From Elusimicrobiota bacterium (GTDB lineage: Bacteria > Elusimicrobiota > Elusimicrobia > Elusimicrobiales > UBA9959), in assembly GCA_003450815.1 (NCBI GenBank), contig DMES01000010.1, forward strand, positions 909-31,804: a DNA stretch of 30,896 nt. The letters run 5' to 3'. Position 1 is the first letter of the stretch. Each line of letters starts with the position of its first letter. The notes under the pieces were generated by a model that saw nothing but the letters and a program-made list of their open reading frames with translations, was not told the origin of the DNA and made no database searches. Shown here in pieces: positions 7,888-14,964 of this stretch. Both the position numbers and the translations under genes were made by a program.

Positions 7888-8251
7888 GGGGAGTAAATAG
7901 TGAATAGCAAGAAAGCGAATAGTGGTTGGAAATTAGGTATAGAAGCCAGAAAGATATATATTTGGTGAACCCGTCAGTTGCCTTGTAGTTGCAAAGCTTG
8001 CTTTGCCTCTTCTGCGGGCAGAGCAAGCTCAGGCGCTGACAACGCCAGGGGAAACCTCTACTGCGGTGTACTCTCGACTGTCGGGAAGGGATGGCCCGTG
8101 ACAGGCCAGTGTCACTACCACTACCGCTGTTTGTTTTATTGTGCCGGTCACGCTTTCGTAACAATAGCGCAATATTTAGGTAAAGAGGAAGAGGTTAAAT
8201 ATAAGTAACAACCTGGTAGCAATGCGGGCGAGACAAATCTGGAGCGCTGAA
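7888..8251 (+). other. 364-base gap with a dispersed element; no gene seen
   Basis: This gap separates the Wzy_C genes from the pilus operon. It holds copy 1 of the dispersed element (7964-8027), then a short hairpin GTGACA-GGCCAG-TGTCAC near 8098-8115, then an AT-rich stretch before the next start. I see no convincing gene: one 76-codon frame here has no ribosome site and overlaps the element. A promoter for the downstream operon is expected in the last 100 bases, but no clear -35/-10 pair stands out. Confidence 0.5.
7964..8027 (+). repeat. Dispersed element, copy 1, upstream of the pilus operon
   Basis: Positions 7983-8027 match 18155-18199 at 44 of 45 bases, in the same orientation. Weaker similarity extends left to GGTGAA (7964-7969 and 18135-18140). 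The conserved core contains GCAAAG-CTTG-CTTTGC, a tight mini-hairpin, then TCTGC-GG-GCAGA. The downstream arm that would complete a longer hairpin is only partly preserved here. Both copies precede pilus-related operons. It could be a shared RNA leader or a dispersed non-coding repeat. Confidence 0.7.
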
Positions 8252-10057
8252 ATGAAGGCTAACTATAAACGAGGGATGCGGGTTCTGCCGTTGGCGGTTT
8301 TTTTCGTATTAGCCGCCGGTCTGCCTTCGCGCGCTCAGCGGGAGGCGCCAAAAACCGGCAGTATCACCCGTTCCATGGAACAAGGTATACGACTTTACCA
8401 CGATGGCCAGGATAACGAGGCGATGGACCGCTTTATGGAGATCCTGACAAAAGGCACTCCCTCAGAGAAGTCCCTTGCAAACGAATATATCCAGAAAATC
8501 ACGCTAAGGTTAAATACCGGTGTGGGCACTCTTAGGGACAAAGGGCCTGGTGCTGGGAGTTTAAGCGATGTTGAAGAGGTAAAACAGACTCAGGTTAGAA
8601 AGACAGTCCATCCCGAGGAGCAAGTTACCGAAGAGGAGGGCATAGAAAAGGATGCGGCAGCTGCCAAGATCGCGCAGAAAGAAAGGGTGAGCGAAAAGAT
8701 AGCCGCGAGGATCGCGGTAATGCGGCGCTCGGCTCTTCTTGAGTTGCAGCGTTACGAAAGTGTTAAAATTTATATGGGCGGCGAGCTGCCCAAGGCTATC
8801 ACCATTAATGCCTCTGCCTTTTTTATGAATGAAACGGTTTTTAAGCCGGGTGTCACGCCCGTACTCTCAAACCTGGCGGGCTTGATTTTTACTCTGGGCA
8901 AGGCCGGCTGTCTCATTCTGCCTGAGGGTTCTGTCCAGAACGATCTTAAAATAAAAAACATCCGCCAGGCCCTGGCCCTGAATTCATATCTGATCTCACG
9001 CGGGATTTCTCCCGCGCGTATAGATGTTCATCTGACAGGTTCCGATGTGAAATTCCCCAGGGAGCTTACCAACATCAGCGGATTGGTAATACTGTTTTCC
9101 TACGAGAATGAGCAGCGCCTTGTGGATCCCGAAGAAGTGTCTCCCAGGGGCCCGAAGGTTTCTCTTGGCATTTACCCGACCGCCATAGCCACGCGCAATA
9201 ATGAAGGCGCCATAGTTGAGTTTTCGGTTTTGGCTCCGCGTAACGGTACGCCTTCCTGGAAATTTCAGATTTACTCGGTTCAAAAAGATAGTAACCTTCT
9301 GTTGCTGCAGGAGATTTCCGGAACTGGCGCCCAGTACAATCAGAGTTTCTGGAATGCCCGTAAAAACTTTTTTGGCGCCCCTTATCCGGCTGGAAAATAT
9401 CAGTTCGCTCTAACGGCGGCTGATGTGGAGGGCAGGGAAAATACTATCCGGCGGCTGCTTGTTGTCAAACCGGAGCCGGGAGAGGAGAAAGCCCCGCAGC
9501 CTAAGATGACTTCAGTAAATACCGCCACAACTTTAAAAACCACGGCTCTTAAGCCCGGCAAGGCTCTTCTGAAAAATAAACTCCCTTCAAAATTCGGAAA
9601 AAAAGGTAAAGCCGGAGCCGCCTCCTTAAAAAATAAGCCCGCCGCGGCACGGAAAGCCGCCAAACCTCCGCCTAAAACAGCGGCCACTTCTGACGGGGCC
9701 TTGGCCGCCTCTGCGGAGGCGGCTGTAAGCGGCGAGGCCCAGACTGCCGTGTCAGGCCAGGTCAGCTATAAAATTTACTTTAAAGAAAATAGCGCTATTG
9801 TAACGGCCAACAGCGAAAAAAAGCTCTACCAGGTGGCGGAAACCCTGAATTACTATCCGATGTCAAAGGTGACGCTTACCGGCTACGCCTATTCCGGTGA
9901 GCCCAATGCCGATACTATGGCGGAAAACAGGGTAAACTATGTGGTCTCCCGGCTTACCGAGAAGTATAAAATAGACAAAGAACGCCTGGACGCCCAGACC
10001 AAAGTTTCAGATACTCCCAAAACACTGGTTGAAATAAAACTGGTTGGAAAGGAATAA
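8252..10057 (+). CDS. Exported OmpA-like envelope protein of the pilus operon
   Basis: A 601-residue protein. ATG 8252 is preferred over the in-frame ATG 8222 because GGAG (8241-8244) sits 7 bases upstream and the resulting N-terminus is a good signal peptide (basic start, L-P-L-A-V-F-F-V-L-A-A-G-L, then S-R-A-Q). Order of parts: a short helical repeat-like region, a charged segment, a degenerate OmpA-like domain (about 170-300), an Ig/FlgD-like beta domain (about 320-407), a Lys/Ala/Pro-rich linker (about 410-500), and a C-terminal OmpA-like domain (504-601). In the last domain the N-A-D-T-M-A-E-N-R motif retains the peptidoglycan-contacting Arg, but the usual Asp of G-H-T-D is absent (G-Y-A-Y-S), so wall binding may be weakened or lost. 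Its stop overlaps the next ATG by one base, so it is co-translated with pilM and may anchor the machine to the envelope. Confidence 0.8.
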   Translation: MKANYKRGMRVLPLAVFFVLAAGLPSRAQREAPKTGSITRSMEQGIRLYHDGQDNEAMDRFMEILTKGTPSEKSLANEYIQKITLRLNTGVGTLRDKGPGAGSLSDVEEVKQTQVRKTVHPEEQVTEEEGIEKDAAAAKIAQKERVSEKIAARIAVMRRSALLELQRYESVKIYMGGELPKAITINASAFFMNETVFKPGVTPVLSNLAGLIFTLGKAGCLILPEGSVQNDLKIKNIRQALALNSYLISRGISPARIDVHLTGSDVKFPRELTNISGLVILFSYENEQRLVDPEEVSPRGPKVSLGIYPTAIATRNNEGAIVEFSVLAPRNGTPSWKFQIYSVQKDSNLLLLQEISGTGAQYNQSFWNARKNFFGAPYPAGKYQFALTAADVEGRENTIRRLLVVKPEPGEEKAPQPKMTSVNTATTLKTTALKPGKALLKNKLPSKFGKKGKAGAASLKNKPAAARKAAKPPPKTAATSDGALAASAEAAVSGEAQTAVSGQVSYKIYFKENSAIVTANSEKKLYQVAETLNYYPMSKVTLTGYAYSGEPNADTMAENRVNYVVSRLTEKYKIDKERLDAQTKVSDTPKTLVEIKLVGKE

Positions 10058-11610
10058 TGGGTAAAACTGCCGACAAGGATACTTTGGGCATTTACATCTC
10101 GCCCTCGGAAATTTGTCTTTCTGAAGTGAAGGTGGGCAAAAATTCCCGGCTGGAAGTGCAGCATTTGGTGACAATTCCCACTGGTTTCACCTCTAAAAGC
10201 GGGATGACGCGCCCGCTTTCAATTAACAGTGACTTTTTCAACGAGAAAGCCGCGTGGCTAGCGGGTTTCAATCAGGCTATAAAAAAAGTGAACTGGGGTT
10301 CCTCAAGCGTGGTGGTTACCTTTTCGCCGCAATTCGCTATTTTGCGCTATTTTGTGATGCCGGTAATGGACAGAAAATTCTGGGGCCGGTCCATACTTAT
10401 TGAGTCAAAAAAATATATCCCTGTCGCTTTTGAGGAGATTATTTATGATTACAATGCCGTAACGATCAGCGGCGGCAAAAAACTTGGCGTTCTGTTCGCA
10501 ATTACCCAGAGGAAAAGCGTTGAGTTTCTGATAAACGAGCTTAAAAACGCCGGCCTGCAGCTGGCGAGCCTTGAGGTTAGTTCCTGCTCCATGGAGAGGT
10601 TGTTCGCTTTTCTTGATCCGAAAGATCATGCGTCAAAAGCCTATATTCATTTTTCCGCCTCGCAAAGTTTAACGCTGTTCTCAAATGACGGCTATCCTGT
10701 TTTATACCGCGAAAACGATTTTGACAATTCCTCCAGCCTTAGCGAACGCAAACGTCTGGATGTTAAAGGCGCGGTGCAGTTTGTGGAACGCTATGTGGGG
10801 GGGCAGGCGTACAGGAACCTGATGCTGAGCGGCGAAAACCTGGAAACATGGACTGCGATGGCAGCGCAGGAATCCCCTATGCCGCCGCTCACCTGGGAGC
10901 CGGCAAAACTTGCGGATTTAAAGAACAATTCTCCCGCCTCTCTCTTTTCAGTGGGCGCATCCATTAAGGGAAGTTCTCCCGGTAAGCTTACGCTTGATCT
11001 TTCCGGCATAAGCACCGCCGCCAAGCTTGAGAAGCAGGTGCAAAGCTATGTGTGGAACATCACGATTCTCCTTAGCAGTATAATGCTTCTGGTGTCCCTT
11101 ATCAGCCAGACGCGGCTTTTTATTCTGGACTCAAAACTCGCAACTATGAAAGCCAAGGTGGTAAATGTTCCCGAACTGGATGGCCGCAGCGTAGAATCCA
11201 TAAAATCCACAATCTCTGATATTCAGGGAAACAGGCGCACACTTTTCAGCCTGCTCAGCAACTCCGATACCATCGCTCCCAAGATGCAGGTAATTGTAGA
11301 TAACATTCCGGCGGAGATCTGGATAGCGGAATTAACTTATACAAATCCCTTTAACCTCGATAATATGCAGTCCATTCCCACGGAAATGCTTGTCCGGGGC
11401 AAAACCGCGCTTACGGGTGATATGAAGTTCCGCGCAGTGGATTTTTTTGTCAAGTCGCTTAAAACTTCCAGTGAGTTTAAAGTTTTTACCCCTCCGAACG
11501 GCGGAGTGGAATTTGACCTTGGTTTGGATAATCAGTTCCCCTCAGGGGGGCGGACTGATGGAGAATTCACCGCTTTCAGCATAACCTGCTCTGTAAAGAG
11601 GAGGCTCTGA
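10057..11610 (+). CDS. pilM: PilM-PilN fusion (GspL-like) pilus alignment protein
   Basis: A 517-residue protein. Residues 1 to about 310 resemble the actin-like cytoplasmic PilM fold (L-G-I-Y-I-S start, then alternating strands and helices). A single membrane helix follows at about 331-350, and the remainder resembles periplasmic PilN, with a coiled segment and a small alpha/beta domain. In most type IV pilus systems PilM and PilN are separate proteins; joining them gives the architecture of GspL of type II secretion. It would link the cytoplasmic ATPase to the periplasmic PilO/PilP-like proteins. The ATG overlaps the preceding TAA (TAATG), and pilO follows after one base, so the run is translationally coupled. 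I see no frame break, so the fusion appears real. Confidence 0.8.
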   Translation: MGKTADKDTLGIYISPSEICLSEVKVGKNSRLEVQHLVTIPTGFTSKSGMTRPLSINSDFFNEKAAWLAGFNQAIKKVNWGSSSVVVTFSPQFAILRYFVMPVMDRKFWGRSILIESKKYIPVAFEEIIYDYNAVTISGGKKLGVLFAITQRKSVEFLINELKNAGLQLASLEVSSCSMERLFAFLDPKDHASKAYIHFSASQSLTLFSNDGYPVLYRENDFDNSSSLSERKRLDVKGAVQFVERYVGGQAYRNLMLSGENLETWTAMAAQESPMPPLTWEPAKLADLKNNSPASLFSVGASIKGSSPGKLTLDLSGISTAAKLEKQVQSYVWNITILLSSIMLLVSLISQTRLFILDSKLATMKAKVVNVPELDGRSVESIKSTISDIQGNRRTLFSLLSNSDTIAPKMQVIVDNIPAEIWIAELTYTNPFNLDNMQSIPTEMLVRGKTALTGDMKFRAVDFFVKSLKTSSEFKVFTPPNGGVEFDLGLDNQFPSGGRTDGEFTAFSITCSVKRRL

Positions 11611-11611
11611 T

Positions 11612-12226
11612 ATGGGCGCGATGGCTATGAACCTATTAGTCAGGCTGGTGGACTTCTTCAAGGATATGGTGACCGATATCAATATAATTTACCTGGAAAA
11701 AGGTATTGAGCCGTTTAAAAAACCAGTTTTTTTAGCGCTGCCGTTGCTGTTTTTTATTTACATCGCCATTTACAGCCCTTTAACCGCTAAAGTGACTTTA
11801 CGGTTGGCTGAGTTGACAAGGTTTGCGGCAATCTCTCAGAATTATCAGGAATATACCGATGCGCGGGGTCAGCTTTTAGCTTACCAGTCAAAACTGCCTT
11901 TATTTAAAGACAAAGACGCATGGCTGAGTCATATTATAACTACCACGGCCAAGAAAAATGGTCTGGCTTTTGATTCACTCTCCGCTCAAACTGAAATGGA
12001 GTTCAATGGTCTTCTGATAGTTTCACGCGGGGTAACCCTGAAAACTACTTATCCCAAGCTTGCCGCCTGGCTTGCCGATATAGAGAATTCACCTATTTTT
12101 CTAAAAGTTACGGAAATCAACTTCATGAAACAGGATGGGTCAGTGGGCATGATTCAGGCGAAATTTACCATTTCAACTGTTTTTCCGCGTTCCAGCGGCA
12201 GCGGGAGCGCCAGGGGCAGGATATGA
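11612..12226 (+). CDS. pilO: PilO-like (GspM-like) pilus alignment protein
   Basis: A 204-residue bitopic inner-membrane protein: a short cytoplasmic N-terminus, one membrane helix at about 31-51, then a helical stretch and a ferredoxin-like periplasmic domain (A-A-W-L-A-D-I-E-N-S-P near the C-terminus, typical of PilO). A strong GAGGAGG (11598-11604) lies 7 bases before the ATG. PilO pairs with PilN and supports the secretin-platform connection. The gene overlaps the next one by ATGA. Its length matches PilO. The assignment rests on topology, position and weak motif resemblance rather than strong sequence identity. Confidence 0.75.
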   Translation: MGAMAMNLLVRLVDFFKDMVTDINIIYLEKGIEPFKKPVFLALPLLFFIYIAIYSPLTAKVTLRLAELTRFAAISQNYQEYTDARGQLLAYQSKLPLFKDKDAWLSHIITTTAKKNGLAFDSLSAQTEMEFNGLLIVSRGVTLKTTYPKLAAWLADIENSPIFLKVTEINFMKQDGSVGMIQAKFTISTVFPRSSGSGSARGRI

Positions 12227-13077
12227 AAAATCTGGCTTCTGCTGCGGGATGGCTTTTACTGGCGGCGGTTCTTGCCGTGCCTTCGTTCCTATTCTATAAT
12301 TGGTGGGCTAAAAACAAGGAAAAGGCGGCTTTGGAACGAACCCAGGCGGTGAGTTCCGCAAATGTTTTCCCGGCGGGTGAAAACACCACGCCCGTGGCGC
12401 CTGGGATTGCGGCTTCCTCTGCTACAAATCCACATAAAGCGGGGCCCGGTGGCACAGGCGCTGCCGGCGCTATGGAAACAGCCGATAGAAGCAAAAATAT
12501 TGGTCAACCAGACAGTGTTATAGATGCTCAAGCTCCGACTCAGTCTATGCCCCCTGCAGGGGTGGGGGGGGCGCGGGACATACCCGGCCAGGTTCCCCAT
12601 TCAAGCGTTGTCCCGGCTTCGTCGCAGGATGAGGCTTCAGTCTCTGACGGAGGGGATCGCAGTGCGGCGCCTGAAGGGAATAGTCTTTCGGAGGTAGGGC
12701 CGGGGGAAGGCCAGCGTCCGGCAGGTGCCGCCGCAGCGGTTGCCGTTCCCATCCAGCCGAAGCTTACTTCATATTTTAAGCCGAAGTCAAACCGGGATCC
12801 TACCATCTCCCCGATGGAATATAACAGGATGAAAGCGGAAGCAAATTCGCGGATAGAAGAAGAAAGGCGGCGTCTCGCGGAAATGAAAAGGCGCAATATG
12901 GAAACCGGAGTGGAGAATAAACTGCGCTTACAGGGGCTGGTGGGTAATTCCGTGATAATCAACAACGAGATGTATAATGTGGGACAGACGGTTTTAGGGG
13001 CTAAAATAATAAAAGTCGGAACCAATTATTTTATAGGGGAATACAAAGGCAAGCAGTTCAAGAAAGTGCTTAAGTAG
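12223..13077 (+). CDS. PilP-like inner-membrane/periplasmic linker protein
   Basis: A 284-residue protein with an N-terminal membrane helix (about 8-27), a long low-complexity Ala/Gly/Pro/Ser-rich stretch (about 35-185), a charged helical segment (R-I-E-E-E-R-R-R-L-A-E-M) and a compact C-terminal beta domain. That domain (L-Q-G-L-V-G-N-S-V-I-I-N-N-E, then V-G-Q-T-V-L-G-A-K-I) resembles the PilP/GspC homology-region domain that contacts the secretin. Start ATG 12223 overlaps the pilO stop (ATGA). True PilP is a lipoprotein; no lipobox is seen here, so this is a membrane-anchored, GspC-style variant. The stop codon lies inside the left arm of the next hairpin. Confidence 0.65.
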   Translation: MKNLASAAGWLLLAAVLAVPSFLFYNWWAKNKEKAALERTQAVSSANVFPAGENTTPVAPGIAASSATNPHKAGPGGTGAAGAMETADRSKNIGQPDSVIDAQAPTQSMPPAGVGGARDIPGQVPHSSVVPASSQDEASVSDGGDRSAAPEGNSLSEVGPGEGQRPAGAAAAVAVPIQPKLTSYFKPKSNRDPTISPMEYNRMKAEANSRIEEERRRLAEMKRRNMETGVENKLRLQGLVGNSVIINNEMYNVGQTVLGAKIIKVGTNYFIGEYKGKQFKKVLK

Positions 13078-13166
13078 CGCTGAAGAGCTGAAGCTCTGAA
13101 GCGCTGAAGGAAAAAATTCCGTGCTTTCAAGCGTCAGCACTTCAGTTCTTCAGAGCTTCAGCGCTA
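13075..13166. repeat. Intergenic hairpin of CTGAAG octamers between pilP and pilQ
   Basis: Two 32-base arms (13075-13106 and 13135-13166) are complementary at 27 of 32 positions without gaps. Each arm is a degenerate tandem array of 8-base units ending CTGAAG. The loop contains a small GGAA-AAAA-TTCC hairpin. The first arm begins with the TAG stop of the PilP-like gene. No T-run follows, so it is not a classical terminator, but it could still attenuate or punctuate the operon. Confidence 0.8.
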
Positions 13167-13173
13167 GTCTGGT

Positions 13174-13201
13174 TTGCTAATTGGTGCGGATTAACTATAA
13201 T
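13174..13201 (+). promoter_or_regulatory. Internal promoter of pilQ
   Basis: TTGCTA (13174-13179), a 16-base spacer and a perfect TATAAT (13196-13201). Transcription would start near 13208, giving a leader of only about 9 bases that is essentially the GGAGG ribosome site. It lies directly after the CTGAAG hairpin, which suggests that pilQ-pilB can be transcribed separately from the upstream genes. Confidence 0.55.
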
Positions 13202-13216
13202 AGTCACGGAGGCGTT

Positions 13217-14956
13217 ATGAACAAACTGAGGATTTTAGTCACACTTTTCTTTTTGGTTGAACAAGCGGCTTTGCCTTTAGGCGCGCTTTTTGCCCAAAGC
13301 GAACCTCCGGCCCAGGACAAGAGTTTCATGCAGGACCTTCAGGGCCCGGCGCCCGAGGAAGGCGGACCCATAATGGAGACGCAGCAGCAGGGGCAGGACT
13401 CCGCGCCGCCCACGACCATGCCGCAAGGGCAAACACCCGGCGCTCCCGTGGACCCTTCGCAGACAGGCGGCTATCAAAAAGAGGCGCCCATGTACGAGGA
13501 AGTTGAATCGGTTTCCCCTCTTGAAAGAAAAATAGGGCCGATACGGTTAAAAGGCGCTCCTTTGTCGACCTTTCTGGATGTGGTGTCCGCCCAGTCAAAA
13601 GTGAATTTTATAATAACCGAAGGCCTTGAAGCCAAGACTATAACCGTTTTTCTGCGTAAAACCACGGTGCGTGAAGCTCTGGAATTGCTGCTCAGAGTAA
13701 AAGGCCTTACTTACCAGCGCATCGGTAAGAGCAATACTTATGTTGTGCAAAAGCGCTCGGTTGATATGCCCAACCTTATAACTAAAATTTATGTCCTCAA
13801 CTATATACCGCTGATCCCAATCTCTTCAGTAGGAGAAGATATTGCCGCTATCAGCGCGCAGGATGTTTCATCGGGCGGCGGCGGCTCCGGGCAGAACATG
13901 AACGCGCAGCAGGGGCAGGGGGGAGGCCCTAATGCAGGCGGCGGCAATAATTCCAAGGACAGCCCAATAGCTATAGTAAATATTGTGAACAGCGTGCTTT
14001 CTAAAAAACATGGCAAACTTGCCGTTGACCCGCGAACCAACACTCTTATTATAACCGATGTGCCGGAGGTGTTCCCGCAGGTTGAACAGATTATCTCAGA
14101 GTTGGATAAAAAAGCCCCGCAGATATTAATAGAGGCGCAGATTGTTGAAATAAACACCGACCGCCTCAATGAACTGGGAATAGAATGGGGAGGTTCAAAA
14201 GGAGAGATGGCTTATTTCGCGGGTCCCGCCCGCCTTACGGATTACGGTCTGCGCCCAGGTTTCTATTCGGGCGATAGCTGGAAATATTTATTCCCCTCAG
14301 CCGCCGACACCAGCGGTGGATCCGACAGCGGCGGCGGCACCGCCGGCACGATAGATCCGATATTCTCAACAGGGCAGATGAGCAAACAAGGCGTTTATTA
14401 CGGCATTTTCAGCCTGGCACAGTTGCAGGCTATTTTTCGCGCTCTTATTTCCAGGGGTGAGGCGCGTTACCTTGGAAAGCCCAAGATAGTGGCCATGAAC
14501 AATAAAACGGCCCTTATCCGGATAGCGCGGGATGCCGCCATGGGGACCACAAGCTCTGTTGTTTCGGCTGGCGGTTCCACCGGAGCTTCCTCCAGCGGTG
14601 CGGAGCGCCGGAGCGTAGGCCTGACACTGAAGGTTACTCCGCAGGTGAACAAGGAAGGCTATATTACCCTTATCGCCCAACCCTCTTATGCCGATTTTGT
14701 CGCCTCCGCCATTACCGTGCAGGGCTCTACGGTACTCGACCCTGTAACCCGCGGAGCCTCAACAATGGTACGGGTTAAAAACGGGCAAACCGTGGTAATC
14801 GGCGGCATGCTGTCGTCGACAGAAACTAAAACCGTTAAGAAGGTCCCGCTGCTGGGCTATATACCGATTGTCGGCTGGTTGTTTACCAGCGTCAGTTCCA
14901 GGCGCACCAATACCGATATGGTGATTTTTCTGACGCCGACGATTTTGATAGACTAA
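13217..14956 (+). CDS. pilQ: PilQ-type secretin
   Basis: A 579-residue outer-membrane secretin through which the pilus or substrate passes. ATG 13217 is chosen: GGAGG at 13208-13212 and a clean signal peptide (I-L-V-T-L-F-F-L, ending around L-F-A-Q). After a Gln/Pro-rich linker come an STN-like domain (L-K-G-A-P-L-S-T-F-L-D-V-V), an N1-type domain with a Gly/Ser/Asn-rich insert, and the secretin barrel. The C-terminal secretin signature is clear: V-I-G-G-M-L, then V-P-L-L-G-Y-I-P-I-V-G-W-L-F, ending F-L-T-P-T-I-L. The long AMIN region of proteobacterial PilQ is missing, so the protein is short for PilQ. The pilB start follows after 8 bases. Confidence 0.93.
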   Translation: MNKLRILVTLFFLVEQAALPLGALFAQSEPPAQDKSFMQDLQGPAPEEGGPIMETQQQGQDSAPPTTMPQGQTPGAPVDPSQTGGYQKEAPMYEEVESVSPLERKIGPIRLKGAPLSTFLDVVSAQSKVNFIITEGLEAKTITVFLRKTTVREALELLLRVKGLTYQRIGKSNTYVVQKRSVDMPNLITKIYVLNYIPLIPISSVGEDIAAISAQDVSSGGGGSGQNMNAQQGQGGGPNAGGGNNSKDSPIAIVNIVNSVLSKKHGKLAVDPRTNTLIITDVPEVFPQVEQIISELDKKAPQILIEAQIVEINTDRLNELGIEWGGSKGEMAYFAGPARLTDYGLRPGFYSGDSWKYLFPSAADTSGGSDSGGGTAGTIDPIFSTGQMSKQGVYYGIFSLAQLQAIFRALISRGEARYLGKPKIVAMNNKTALIRIARDAAMGTTSSVVSAGGSTGASSSGAERRSVGLTLKVTPQVNKEGYITLIAQPSYADFVASAITVQGSTVLDPVTRGASTMVRVKNGQTVVIGGMLSSTETKTVKKVPLLGYIPIVGWLFTSVSSRRTNTDMVIFLTPTILID

Positions 14957-14964
14957 TTAATTTT

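Noticed and set aside
8060..8140. Possible cobalamin-type riboswitch (GGGAA and CCAGTG-like words)
   Set aside because: The required arrangement of boxes and stems is not present, and downstream genes have no link to cobalamin.
7978..8208. Open frame of 76 codons in the gap before the pilus operon
   Set aside because: No ribosome site, overlaps the dispersed element, and its composition does not resemble neighbouring proteins.
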